Source: Pseudovibrio brasiliensis
GTDB taxonomy: Bacteria > Pseudomonadota > Alphaproteobacteria > Rhizobiales > Stappiaceae
Direction: 5' to 3'
Assembly: GCF_018282095.1 (NCBI RefSeq)
Contig: NZ_CP074126.1
Coordinates: forward strand, 1,498,501-1,562,500
Length of the DNA stretch: 64,000 bases
The notes under the pieces are model-generated. The model had not been told where the DNA came from. It saw only the letters and a program-made list of their open reading frames with translations, and did no database searches. How positions within the stretch are numbered: the first letter of the stretch is position 1; every line of letters begins with the position of its first letter. A program made the position numbers and the translations under genes. Shown piece by piece: positions 28,309 through 37,007 of the stretch.

Positions 28309-29166
28309 ATGAAGACGAATAGATTTTATCGTTTCTTGGCGAGTGCTGCTCTCGTTGGATTGCTGGCTACAACGCATCCTCTTTCAGCTGAAACCATTCA
28401 GATTGACCAGCAGGCGCTTGAGCAATGTACGATGACACTGGGGCGCGTTGACCGTTTATCGTGCTTTGATCAGTTGCTTGGTACGCCTTTGGAAGTGCTT
28501 TCTGCAGCTGAGCCACAAGCAGAGTTTATCGAAAAAGCAAATGCACCTGCTGGTCCTTTAGAGCAGCAAGCAAAAGCAATGGAAAGAATGCGCCGGGCTG
28601 GTAACTCCAACTGGATGTTCCGCTTCGGGAAAATTGGTTACCCGGCCGTCTTTGAGTGGGAGGATATTCAGGAAGCAAAGCAACCTGAAAAGACACTCAA
28701 ATCTCGTGATGGCGTCGTGCCAGAAAAAACACAGGCACTCAGCACGCAGGAGGGGCAGCAACCGGTGATCGAGCCCGGGGCAACCAACGTCTATCTCAGT
28801 ATGAAAGCACTGAAGTCAGTTGATGAAAGACAGGGCCAGCCCTCTGCAATCCTTCTGCTGTCTTGCGTTGAAGACATCACAACGGTCGCCTTGGTGCTGG
28901 ATGAACCGCACGCCAAACGACGGGTTCCGATCCGTGTGTTGTTGCGGGAGCAACGCATTGACAATGATGTGTGGCAGAGTGCGGAAAGCAAGCGCGTTTT
29001 GATCAGTCCCCGCGGCTTAACCAGTATCGCGCATATCAACCGATGGGCTCAGGTGGACCGGGTGCAGTTTGATGTCCTGTCGGATGAAGGGTCTCGCGCC
29101 TACCTCTTTGACCTGGCAAACCTTCGCGAAATGCTGCCGCCACTGCGCCAGGCATGTCATTGGTAA
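28309..29166 (+). CDS. T6SS-associated VasI/TagO-family protein
   Basis: This 285-residue exported protein has an N-terminal signal peptide (cleavage after about residue 27, before ETIQID). Its domain resembles the VasI (VCA0118) family: ALEQCTMTLGRVDRLSCFDQLL near the mature N-terminus, with two Cys that could form a disulfide, is typical. Family members are periplasmic T6SS accessories of uncertain role. The preceding stop codon and the start overlap region suggest coupling; the ATG at 28309 is chosen over the upstream in-frame TTG because it opens the signal peptide and follows GGTGGAG. Confidence 0.8.
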   Translation: MKTNRFYRFLASAALVGLLATTHPLSAETIQIDQQALEQCTMTLGRVDRLSCFDQLLGTPLEVLSAAEPQAEFIEKANAPAGPLEQQAKAMERMRRAGNSNWMFRFGKIGYPAVFEWEDIQEAKQPEKTLKSRDGVVPEKTQALSTQEGQQPVIEPGATNVYLSMKALKSVDERQGQPSAILLLSCVEDITTVALVLDEPHAKRRVPIRVLLREQRIDNDVWQSAESKRVLISPRGLTSIAHINRWAQVDRVQFDVLSDEGSRAYLFDLANLREMLPPLRQACHW

Positions 29167-29196
29167 CGTTTGCTTTTTAAGACAGGTTTCATTTCA

Positions 29197-30096
29197 ATGA
29201 AGTATAGTTTCCGTATTGCCGTAACGCTGGTCACCCTCGGTTTTCTAACGATCCCGGCCTACCTGATTTGCGACTACCTCAATCTTGTTCCCGATGAATA
29301 CTCTATGGTTCGAAACCTCGTGGTGCTGGCGGGGGGCAAGATTGAGATGTTCCGCGGTGAGTTACCGGTGCCGAAAGGGGTGCCATACACTCCGATTGAG
29401 CAGACATCGGTATTCTATAACGTTGCTGCGGGTTTAAGTGCGTTATTTACCGTTTTTGTCGCGATTCCTGCGTTCTTATTGCTCGCTTACATCGCCAGCT
29501 CCGCTTTTGCCGCTGTCAAAGCAACTCGGCGAAATTACGTTCTGGGGCAGTTCACCAAAGCGGCTGAGCTTCTCGAATCCGGCAATGGCGCACTGCGTGA
29601 AGCGGGTATTGTGATCCTCTCCGAGATCGCTAAATCCAACCCCAAAGAACATCATCAGGATGTCCTTCAGCTTCTGGCCGCGCATATTCGCAGCGCTAGT
29701 TCATCGCAACGAGCAAACCTGATGGCTGGCAAAGAACACGCCCGAGCACGTGGAGAGTTGATTGCTTCTGTTCAAAAGGTTTCCGAGCTAAAGAAACTGC
29801 TCAAGAAGAAAGACCGGAGCATCCAGCTGGATCTAAGCGGTGCCTACTTCCGCGGCATGAAAAACAGCGGTCCTCTGGCTGGTAAGCTTGCTGCCAACGG
29901 TCCTGACCTGAGCTACTGCTTGCTAGCCGACAGTGTCTTCGACGACGCCGACCTCACCAACGCCAACTTCTCAGATGCAAACGTAAGCCGCGCTCGTGTC
30001 GAAGAAAAATGGAAAACCCTGTTCTCAGTCGAACAATGGGCAAGCGTCCAGGTCATCAACGAAAAAGGCAAAGTCATCCGCCCCCCGATTAGTTGA
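29197..30096 (+). CDS. Membrane protein with short pentapeptide-repeat domain, T6SS operon end
   Basis: A 299-residue protein with two N-terminal TM segments (about 5-27 and 75-100). A helical cytoplasmic region follows, and then a short pentapeptide-repeat stretch (about 200-275; LDLSGAYFRG and FDDADLTNANFSDANVSRAR show the A(D/N)LxX spacing). It is 30 bp downstream of vasI in the same direction, so it is probably the last gene of the structural operon. The function in T6SS is unknown; a scaffold or accessory role is only a guess. The ATG at 29197 is preferred over an upstream TTG. Confidence 0.75.
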   Translation: MKYSFRIAVTLVTLGFLTIPAYLICDYLNLVPDEYSMVRNLVVLAGGKIEMFRGELPVPKGVPYTPIEQTSVFYNVAAGLSALFTVFVAIPAFLLLAYIASSAFAAVKATRRNYVLGQFTKAAELLESGNGALREAGIVILSEIAKSNPKEHHQDVLQLLAAHIRSASSSQRANLMAGKEHARARGELIASVQKVSELKKLLKKKDRSIQLDLSGAYFRGMKNSGPLAGKLAANGPDLSYCLLADSVFDDADLTNANFSDANVSRARVEEKWKTLFSVEQWASVQVINEKGKVIRPPIS

Positions 30097-30137
30097 GGGG
30101 GCATGGAGCGTGTAGGTAGTTGGGTGATGCCGAACGA

Positions 30138-30524
30138 TTAGCTCGTTCTGGCAAAACCCAAAGCGCGCTTTTGGCTATCGGTGAGAGCATCTTCAGGAAC
30201 TGCAAGGGACCACGCCGTTTGAAAGGCCTGTTGTGTGGACCCTTCACACCAGGAAAGAGCGACCGCGCCTAACGCTGTCCATCCAATCCCGTCACACATC
30301 TGCGCCCATCTCTTTGCCGGGAACTGTTCGAGCTGTTTGAGAAGGCTGAGATCGCTCGCATCAATACGGCTCTGGTTCTCAGCGCCCCCTTCCATACCAG
30401 CAGAGGCGATCCACATAGGCTCACTGGCATGAAGACCCTGCCATACATCAACCGGAGTAAGGCCTTCACCCAAATCGAAGGCTCCGATGTTGGAATTCTC
30501 TTGATTAGCCGCCAATTTCAACAT
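30138..30524 (-). CDS. DUF6931-like T6SS-associated protein
   Basis: About 128 residues from the ATG at 30524; a longer open frame to 30593 lies inside the PAAR gene and is not preferred, because GGAG stands immediately before 30524. It starts 20 bp before the end of the PAAR gene, so the two are coupled. The sequence (LLKQLEQFPAKRWAQMCDG, IGWTALGAVALSWCEGSTQQ) resembles the DUF6931 family often found beside PAAR and VgrG genes. A role as adaptor or chaperone for effector loading is plausible but not shown. It converges on the rightward T6SS operon, with only 41 bp between the two stop codons. Confidence 0.6.
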   Translation of the reverse strand: MLKLAANQENSNIGAFDLGEGLTPVDVWQGLHASEPMWIASAGMEGGAENQSRIDASDLSLLKQLEQFPAKRWAQMCDGIGWTALGAVALSWCEGSTQQAFQTAWSLAVPEDALTDSQKRALGFARTS

Positions 30525-30795
30525 CTCCGGATCCCGCCGAGGCCGAGCCTCCGCACCCAACAGCATCCCCAACCCGGCACACTGCCTTGCCATTTACAAA
30601 GACAGTTCCAGAGCCTGCACTCATGGAGCGTGGATGCGGCGGACAGTTCCCGCAGCCATGTGGGATGACCCCATCTCCGACACGAACAACGGCAATAGAG
30701 TTCACAAAAACATCAGGACTTCCGGCAGATGACGGCGTAGGCGGAAAACACCCATGCCCCGACGCAATATCACCTTTTCTATAAGCAGCTGGCAT
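30505..30795 (-). CDS. PAAR-domain T6SS spike-tip protein
   Basis: The 96-residue protein is a stand-alone PAAR protein that sharpens the VgrG spike. The motif repeats include IASGHGCFPPTPSSAGSPDV and VIPHGCGNCPPHPRSMSAGS, with the His and Cys residues that bind the zinc ion, and paired VFVNSIAVVRVGD / VFVNGKAVCRVGD strands. The ATG at 30795 shares one base with the stop codon of the immunity gene. It carries no effector extension, so cargo must bind separately. Confidence 0.9.
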   Translation of the reverse strand: MPAAYRKGDIASGHGCFPPTPSSAGSPDVFVNSIAVVRVGDGVIPHGCGNCPPHPRSMSAGSGTVFVNGKAVCRVGDAVGCGGSASAGSGDVEIGG

Positions 30796-31607
30796 CAACA
30801 GTACTCTTTGTAGTGCACCAGTTCGTACGGATAATCAGGATGATCTCGGAGCGGGCTATCGTCAATATTCAGCACCTTTGCAACCGCAGCACCCATGAAA
30901 CACCAATAGCCTGTAAAGTACTTGTTTTTCGGATTTTCGTGTTCGCTTTTGATGTAAAACTTCTCATCCTTCTGGCCTGTTTTCGCCCAGTTGGTTACGT
31001 AGTTCGTCAAGATTTCCTGATGACGGCCTTCATGACAGGTAAAACATTCGTAGATCGGTGCTTCAAATGACTCCAGATAGCAACGTGGAGCAACATTTTC
31101 GGGCGGAACGTCGTAGCCAAAATATTTGGCAAACTCATTAATCAAAGGAGAGATACGAATAGGCTCAGGCGCATAATCTGCTTCGTCAGTTTCATGATCA
31201 TATTCAACAGACATATCCTTGCGTAGCGACATTTCAATGTAGCGATGGCAAAGCTCTTTGCGTGCATCACACAGGACTAAGAGTGGAAAAAGGTTGAAAC
31301 GTCTCGTATTTGTCAAAATACGCTTTTGATGGAAGGGAAGATCTGTTGTTGAAGCATAGTCAAACATGTCCATCATCTTGTGAAGACCTGAGCGCATATG
31401 CTCAATGACGTGATCTAACGGCTTTCCTATATTGTAGAGAATAAGTGACCGATCCAGATCCACTTCAGCTAAAATACTCAGTCTATTTTGCTTCGCTTGT
31501 TCTGTGATATCAGGATTAGCCAGCTTTACGATGGAGCGATCATAACTACCTTGTACCTCATCAATCTGATGTTCGAAATACTCTTCAGTTTTATAAATAT
31601 TTCTCAT
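30795..31607 (-). CDS. PoNi-type immunity protein (DUF1911 family)
   Basis: The 270-residue protein resembles the PoNi immunity family (DUF1910/DUF1911), which protects against PoNe DNase toxins. The N-terminal helical part contains TEEYFEHQIDEVQGSYDRSI. The C-terminal DUF1911-like part contains LPFHQKRILTNTRRFNLFPL and FTGYWCFMGAAVAKVLNIDD. It lies two bases downstream of the PoNe-type effector gene, the expected toxin-immunity pairing, and shares one base with the PAAR gene. It would act in the cytoplasm of the producing cell. Confidence 0.82.
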   Translation of the reverse strand: MRNIYKTEEYFEHQIDEVQGSYDRSIVKLANPDITEQAKQNRLSILAEVDLDRSLILYNIGKPLDHVIEHMRSGLHKMMDMFDYASTTDLPFHQKRILTNTRRFNLFPLLVLCDARKELCHRYIEMSLRKDMSVEYDHETDEADYAPEPIRISPLINEFAKYFGYDVPPENVAPRCYLESFEAPIYECFTCHEGRHQEILTNYVTNWAKTGQKDEKFYIKSEHENPKNKYFTGYWCFMGAAVAKVLNIDDSPLRDHPDYPYELVHYKEYC

Positions 31608-31609
31608 AG

Positions 31610-33070
31610 CTATTCTTTTTCCCTAAACGGGGTTTTATCTTTATTCTCTAAAGTTACTTCGCCGTATTTATCAACACGTTGAACCAAAGCTTCATTGCTG
31701 TCAATTATATCTTCCATCTGCTCATTAGTAATCTCCCCCTTCTTAACCATTGTTTTCAAATGATCTTTTATCCACTCATCTGTGAGCTGACCTTTTTTCA
31801 GCTCTGCACCTAACGCCTTGGCATCGGTCACAAAATAATCTGGCGGATGTCTGGGATTCTTATAAATACCATCAATCCCTTTGCCCTTAAAACCCTCACC
31901 CGTTATCTGAGCGTCATCTCCATTGATCTTTGTCCAGCCGCGATCTTTTGCGTCCCTGTCTGCAAGAGTTTCGCCCCATTGGCCCTTCCAGTTGTTGTGC
32001 CGGTTGGCTTGAGTACGTTTTTTCCCCTCAGCTGCTTGTTGTTCATCAAGCTCAATCTCTTTGTCACTGCGCAGATCAGAAACCGGCTTCCATTCGCCAT
32101 GTTTATTCTTGATCATGGCTTCGCCATCAGCTGTGCGGCGCATACCATCGGGATCATCAGGATTACGATAAGACCCATCCTCCCATTCGTCTTCTTTATT
32201 CTTTTTGGCCTCTTCAGCATTTTTCTTGTCGCTGCTCTTTGCTTCTGCAAGCCCGGCATCGCGATCAGTAGTGGTGGTGCCTTGATTGTCTGAACCTAAG
32301 AGCTTTTTTTCTTCATCTCTAAGAACAGTAGACGTATCGAGCTCAATAACATCTTTCTCAACAAACGGAGGCTTAGAAGAATCAAAGCTGTCTTTTCTCA
32401 GAAAATTCCGTTGGCTGCGGACAATAATTGTAACAGCGCTTGATCCTGATTTTACAACCCGGCCAGAGATTTTGAGCGTCAAAGCCGCGGCTCCCAGCCC
32501 CAGCCCGGTCAAAGCCAGTGCAACGCCTTCTTCTGTGACTGCAAACCCAGCATCAACAGCAAGCTTACACAGTCCTAACTTCCAGGTGCCATTATCAATC
32601 GCTGCGATTGCGTCCTCGTACATTCCTTTGATGGAGCCCCAAAGGTTTTCAAAGAAAGCTTTAAAGCTTCCATGCATAACAGCGGTGCGATGTTCATAGG
32701 CTTGTTTGTGAGCAGCATAAGCCTGCTCTTTGGCCTGCTCTAAGGCTGGAATGCGCACCGCATCCCCCCTTATTCTGGCCATATCGTGTTCGTCTCTGGC
32801 CTTTTTATATGCTCTGCGAGTACTTTCTTCCGCATCACGCGCAGAACTCAAGTTGGTCGGCACCCCAAACTCTTCAATGACCTGTTTGACCAGTGCGCGT
32901 GCTTTATTCTGCTCATCAGGTGTTCCAGAAATACCAGCAAGACGGCCAAGGAAGTGAACCGTTGCAGCGTATTCCTTTGCACGGTCAGCCGCATGACCAA
33001 CGCACGTTTCACCATCAAGATGCGTTCCACCCGGTTGAATGTCCGGAACACGGGGATCTGCATCAAGCAT
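31610..33070 (-). CDS. T6SS effector with C-terminal PoNe-type DNase domain
   Basis: The 486-residue protein has an N-terminal helical region (about 1-180). A short hydrophobic glycine-rich segment (about 185-205) and a charged linker (about 255-355) follow. The C-terminal toxin domain begins near residue 356, with Glu367 in WKGQWGE, Asp400 in GKGIDGIY, and the D-A-K triad ending at Lys418. These fit a PD-(D/E)xK nuclease of the PoNe group. No signal peptide is present, as expected for a T6SS cargo. The gene lies between an uncharacterised small gene and the PoNi-type immunity gene in the VgrG operon. The delivery marker in the N-terminus is not identified. Confidence 0.78.
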   Translation of the reverse strand: MLDADPRVPDIQPGGTHLDGETCVGHAADRAKEYAATVHFLGRLAGISGTPDEQNKARALVKQVIEEFGVPTNLSSARDAEESTRRAYKKARDEHDMARIRGDAVRIPALEQAKEQAYAAHKQAYEHRTAVMHGSFKAFFENLWGSIKGMYEDAIAAIDNGTWKLGLCKLAVDAGFAVTEEGVALALTGLGLGAAALTLKISGRVVKSGSSAVTIIVRSQRNFLRKDSFDSSKPPFVEKDVIELDTSTVLRDEEKKLLGSDNQGTTTTDRDAGLAEAKSSDKKNAEEAKKNKEDEWEDGSYRNPDDPDGMRRTADGEAMIKNKHGEWKPVSDLRSDKEIELDEQQAAEGKKRTQANRHNNWKGQWGETLADRDAKDRGWTKINGDDAQITGEGFKGKGIDGIYKNPRHPPDYFVTDAKALGAELKKGQLTDEWIKDHLKTMVKKGEITNEQMEDIIDSNEALVQRVDKYGEVTLENKDKTPFREKE

Positions 33071-33428
33071 CGCTCTTACCTCCCCAAAGGTTCAGGAAGT
33101 GGCTTGTGCCGACAGTTGGAGTGATCGTCTCATTCAGAACCGGGCGTCCGACTTTGCCAGCACCAACAACTGGAACACCCAGCAATGAAGACGCAATGTG
33201 CGATTTTTGCGCGTTAAGTGCACTCTTCTCACCCTCATGGAGATCAAGAGCCTTGTCGAGAAGACTTAAAACGACACTCAGTTGGGCCGTTGGATCTGGG
33301 TCGAAGTCAAAAGGGTCTTTTAGTTTCTTTCCGCCGTTATCTGCAAAAAACGTCTTGCGAAACGCGTCTCTTTGTTTCCGGCGAGAACCTTCATTGGCTG
33401 TGAACTCACCATCATCATATCTGCGCAT
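33063..33428 (-). CDS. Uncharacterised small protein between VgrG and the PoNe effector
   Basis: A 121-residue soluble protein without a recognised domain. The N-terminus is basic and charged; the middle (QLSVVLSLLDKALDLHEGEK) is helical; the C-terminus is glycine-rich. It overlaps the effector gene by eight bases and follows vgrG by 10 bp with an AGGGGA site before its ATG. The position is that of effector adaptors, or of a separately encoded N-terminal trafficking part of an effector, in other T6SS loci. That role is inferred from position only. Confidence 0.6.
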   Translation of the reverse strand: MRRYDDGEFTANEGSRRKQRDAFRKTFFADNGGKKLKDPFDFDPDPTAQLSVVLSLLDKALDLHEGEKSALNAQKSHIASSLLGVPVVGAGKVGRPVLNETITPTVGTSHFLNLWGGKSDA

Positions 33429-33438
33429 GTGACGTCCC

Positions 33439-35565
33439 CTAGTTCAGCTTGATTTTGCCGCCCTTCTGGACGATCTGGGAGGAGCCGTTGATGCTGATAT
33501 TGACGCCTTCGAGTTTTATGTTCCCCGCTTCCTCCATGACGATTTTGGACTTGCCACAGACAATCTCAAAGGTCTTGCCAACAACAATTGTCTTGTTCTG
33601 GCCGACTTCTTCATAGGCTCCCATGAGTACGGATTTGTTTTCAATTCCGCCAACAGCCAGCTGATAGCCACCACCAACTGCAATGGTTTTGGCTCCGCCC
33701 ACCACTTCGGAAGAAGACACCATCACCGTCTCAGACTTATTCTTGCCAACACTGATAAGAAGATTGCCTTCGCCCATGTTGAGGCCAAACTTGCCGAGGG
33801 CTCCCGCGATGCCGCCGATTTTTTTGCCGAGAGCTTTTTCAACGGCCTGGAACTTCTCAGTAACGAACTTCTGAAGTTTGTTAGGGCCAACCATGAGGGT
33901 CATGTTGCCGCCAATCACTTCATGGTGGTTGTTGCCCACCTCGATTGACTTGTTGTGCCCCACGCTCTCTGATTGGTTCACATCAATGCGCTTTGCGCGG
34001 TTGTTCTCGACGTGAATATCCTGATCTTTTTGAGCGTGGATGTAGATCTGCTCTTCGCCTGACTGATCTTCAAAACTGATCTCGTTGAACCCGTCGCCTT
34101 TATGACTGTCCGACCTGATCACCATTTTGGTTTTGTGATCCGGCAGTTGATAAGGGGACTTGTTGTTGGCGTGGTATGTCCTACCCGTAATGATCGGCTG
34201 GTCTGGATCTCCCTCCAGAAAATCGACGATGACTTCGTGGCCGATGCGGGGGATGGCGATGTGGCCCCAGCTGGTGCCGGCCCAGTTGGAGGCGACGCGG
34301 ATCCAGCAGGAGGAGGTGTCGTTCTTCTTGCCGTGCCGATCCCACGGGAACCAGACCTTCACGCGGCCATGTTCATCGCAGTAAATCTCTTCACCTTCAG
34401 GACCCGTTACATGCGCAATTTGCGGCCCGTCGACGAGTGGTTTTGCGCTTAGCTTGGGTCGGTATGGCAGACGAGCTGGCATCACTTCAAACCCGGCGCT
34501 GTAAGTTGTCGCGCCCGCGCCTGCTTCTTCTCCCACAGCTTGTGGTTGGCTGCCTTGATGGGAGACTGCAAGCAGATGATACTTGATGTTGTACTGGCCG
34601 TTTGGATGGTCTGTGAGAGCGAACTGGTGGCCAGCCATCAGATGAATGGCATTGGTTGCACCTTGTCCGGTTGTCGCCTCTACACGGGCAGCTTCCAACC
34701 GGTGTTTTGTAAACGGCTTGCCCACTCCATCAGCTTTGTAGCGACCAGGATACTCATAGAGTGCGTAATCACCTGCCGAGCCGTTATCTTCCCCACGCTG
34801 ATGAGCATGCTGCTGATTATAAGGCGGGTTTTTGAAGGTATAATCTCGCTGCATGAAGCTGGTGGCTCTGAGCTGCTCTCGCAGGACAAAGCTGTTGCAA
34901 TAGACACCTTTGACCGCCCCTCCAACAGTGCTGTTGTACTCCAGCTGAGGTTGATCCGGCAACTCGGAGACGATCTGCGGATTATCTATGAAGTGCAGCG
35001 TGTGCTGGCCGTTGACGCCATAGGTAAAGAAGTACCAGATACCTTCTTCAGCAGTAATGCGATCCAGAAAGCCTAGATGACTTTCACGATACTGAACGCA
35101 ATATTCCCGGGCTTCGTGCGGTTCAGTCAGATTCCATTTTACATCCTCGACCCCATGCTCTTTCAGCAAAATCTTAGCGATTTCTGGGATGCTCTTCTTC
35201 TGAAAAATCCGGCAATCGGAACCATGTGCCATACGATGCAGGCTGGGAAGCAGAGTGAGCGAGTAACTGGTGCGATGATGACCTTCATTGCCGCGGGCAA
35301 TCTCAGAAACTACGCCGGACAGGTGTCGCAGGCCCTCGTATTTATGGTGGATCGTCAGCGTAGCTGGGGTGTCCAGCAGTGCATGCAAATCCAAAGCATT
35401 GTTGGGGCTGGCAAGCTCGATATGGATCTGCGTAAGACCATTCAGGCGCTCAGAGGCTGAGAAGCCTGTAACCAGCAGTTCAGCATCTGGGTCAGCAGGG
35501 GCTGAAAACGTAAAAGCCAGATCTTGATCCTGATAGAGCTGGGGAATTTGAACAATCGCATTCAT
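33439..35565 (-). CDS. vgrG: T6SS spike protein VgrG (TssI)
   Basis: The 708-residue protein has the gp27-like N-terminal region (about 1-380; GFSASERLNGLTQIHIELAS) and the gp5-like OB-fold (about 400-480; DEHGRVKVWFPWDRHGKKND, SNWAGTSWGH). A beta-helical needle with DUF2345-like repeats (about 500-705; IHVENNRAKRIDVNQSESVG) ends it. There is no C-terminal catalytic extension, so it is a structural spike that carries separate cargo through the downstream adaptor, effector and PAAR proteins. It heads a leftward operon with those genes. Confidence 0.95.
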   Translation of the reverse strand: MNAIVQIPQLYQDQDLAFTFSAPADPDAELLVTGFSASERLNGLTQIHIELASPNNALDLHALLDTPATLTIHHKYEGLRHLSGVVSEIARGNEGHHRTSYSLTLLPSLHRMAHGSDCRIFQKKSIPEIAKILLKEHGVEDVKWNLTEPHEAREYCVQYRESHLGFLDRITAEEGIWYFFTYGVNGQHTLHFIDNPQIVSELPDQPQLEYNSTVGGAVKGVYCNSFVLREQLRATSFMQRDYTFKNPPYNQQHAHQRGEDNGSAGDYALYEYPGRYKADGVGKPFTKHRLEAARVEATTGQGATNAIHLMAGHQFALTDHPNGQYNIKYHLLAVSHQGSQPQAVGEEAGAGATTYSAGFEVMPARLPYRPKLSAKPLVDGPQIAHVTGPEGEEIYCDEHGRVKVWFPWDRHGKKNDTSSCWIRVASNWAGTSWGHIAIPRIGHEVIVDFLEGDPDQPIITGRTYHANNKSPYQLPDHKTKMVIRSDSHKGDGFNEISFEDQSGEEQIYIHAQKDQDIHVENNRAKRIDVNQSESVGHNKSIEVGNNHHEVIGGNMTLMVGPNKLQKFVTEKFQAVEKALGKKIGGIAGALGKFGLNMGEGNLLISVGKNKSETVMVSSSEVVGGAKTIAVGGGYQLAVGGIENKSVLMGAYEEVGQNKTIVVGKTFEIVCGKSKIVMEEAGNIKLEGVNISINGSSQIVQKGGKIKLN

Positions 35566-35640
35566 AACAATCTCACTGGCAAAAAGAAAAACAAAGCATT
35601 TGCAAAAGAACAGAGGTGGCTGAAAAGAGTGTGTGGAGCT

Positions 35641-36135
35641 CTAGTCTGGAGGTGGATAGGGTTTCCCATTGGAAGATGTGGGGGGGCACAGCACGCCAGG
35701 GGCTACCAGTGTTTCGTTCTCTCGCTGAAAATCATTTAGGAAAGTTCGATCGCAGCTTCGATAGCCCGCGAGAACCGCTTGTGTGCGCGCATGATCAGTG
35801 AGTGCGATGCCTAGAAACGCCCCACCAATGAAAATCACCAGGATTGCAACTGAGAAGCTTTGGGTAGACCGTTTGATCCAGCGTTGGCCCCAGGGGGTGA
35901 GAGCATAGTGGATCATTGGAAAGCAGAGGCCTGCCAGAACCCATTGTTTTTTTCCTCTAGGAACAGACAGAAGCTCTTGAGACTGCCCGTACAAAACGTA
36001 AATGTCTGTGAGGATGATCCAGCATAGGATTACCACAAGGCAATCAATCAAAAACATTGCCGCATGTGTGCGTTTGATATCGGCAACAAGCCACCTTGCA
36101 GATCTGTCAATACGGTCGAAGCACCAATCAAACAT
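35641..36135 (-). CDS. Small multi-pass membrane protein, possible immunity protein
   Basis: The 164-residue protein has TM segments at about 26-48, 66-81 (weaker) and 92-112, with an extra-membrane C-terminal tail rich in Pro. No family is recognised. It is translated from an ATG that overlaps the stop of the preceding 290-residue gene by one base, with GGAGG 5 bp upstream. A small integral membrane protein tightly coupled to a membrane-active candidate effector is the usual form of immunity to pore-forming toxins. This is inference from context. Confidence 0.6.
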   Translation of the reverse strand: MFDWCFDRIDRSARWLVADIKRTHAAMFLIDCLVVILCWIILTDIYVLYGQSQELLSVPRGKKQWVLAGLCFPMIHYALTPWGQRWIKRSTQSFSVAILVIFIGGAFLGIALTDHARTQAVLAGYRSCDRTFLNDFQRENETLVAPGVLCPPTSSNGKPYPPPD

Positions 36136-37007
36136 CAGTACCTCCGGTAAATCTGATGGTACAGATCCGGGCCGCCCAGATGCCAGATCAACTCACGTTC
36201 CAGCCGGTACAGGAAACTGTTGCCACGGCGTTCAAACTCTTCAACCTTCTGGCGCATGGAAATATGAGCAGCTTGAATGACTTCTCCGGTCTTTTGGATT
36301 CCATGGGCCACGGCTTTACCTGTCCAGTACAGTGCGTCACCAAGTTTTTCGCGAAGGCCAAAAGCTTTATCAATCTCTGTCAAGGCTACGCCCACAAGCA
36401 TGCCAACTGCAATCGCACCGGCGGTAACCCCTATCGCAGGAAGAGCAATCACGGTAATTCCGGCCAACATGCCGGCCGCGAGCGTTCCTGCAGCCATGGC
36501 GACCGTTCCAATCGCAACATCAGTGATAATATTGGCAAACAGCTCATGATAGAGCTGCTCATCGCTCATAATGAACGTCATCACATCCAGCACCACGTAA
36601 CAAGTGATCATTATGATTGCATTGGACCTGCCGGCAGACTTAAGTGCCTCTGGCCCCACACCAAAAGCGACGACTTTTGGGGAGGTGGACAGGTATCGTG
36701 TACCTTTCAAAGTCTCTCGCAAAGCGGAGTAACCCTTGAAAACCACGTAGGTCTTGCCGTTGACAGCCTTGGTATAGTAGCGCCCTTTCAGGCCGATCTC
36801 TTTCAGAAGCGCCTGTCCGCCTTTCAGGTCTCTCAAGAGTACCGGCAGACTTGCCAAATCCAGCGCGCCACCTGTTGTCGCACCCAGACTCTTATGGGTA
36901 TCGACAACGACCTGCGCAAAGAGCGTCATGTCCAGCACAACAGCTTCTTCCTGCCGCTGGTTTAATCGCTCTTCTGCCAGTCTTTGCTCTGCCAGCGGAT
37001 AGACCAT
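36135..37007 (-). CDS. Candidate membrane-active T6SS effector
   Basis: The 290-residue protein has no signal peptide. A hydrophobic segment at about 130-147 and a long glycine/alanine-rich hydrophobic tract at about 161-210 (AAGTLAAGMLAGITVIALP) resemble the glycine zippers of pore-forming toxins. The N-terminal 125 residues are soluble, and the C-terminal 80 are amphipathic and charged. It lies between hcp and vgrG, in a three-gene translationally coupled set with small neighbours (98 and 164 residues). A T6SS pore-forming effector is the best guess. A structural or regulatory membrane protein is the alternative. Confidence 0.5.
   Translation of the reverse strand: MVYPLAEQRLAEERLNQRQEEAVVLDMTLFAQVVVDTHKSLGATTGGALDLASLPVLLRDLKGGQALLKEIGLKGRYYTKAVNGKTYVVFKGYSALRETLKGTRYLSTSPKVVAFGVGPEALKSAGRSNAIIMITCYVVLDVMTFIMSDEQLYHELFANIITDVAIGTVAMAAGTLAAGMLAGITVIALPAIGVTAGAIAVGMLVGVALTEIDKAFGLREKLGDALYWTGKAVAHGIQKTGEVIQAAHISMRQKVEEFERRGNSFLYRLERELIWHLGGPDLYHQIYRRY

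Noticed and set aside
32286-33432. Plus-strand frames opposite the effector and the small VgrG-linked gene
   Set aside because: Antisense to genes in a tightly packed operon with overlaps and ribosome-binding sites on the other strand.
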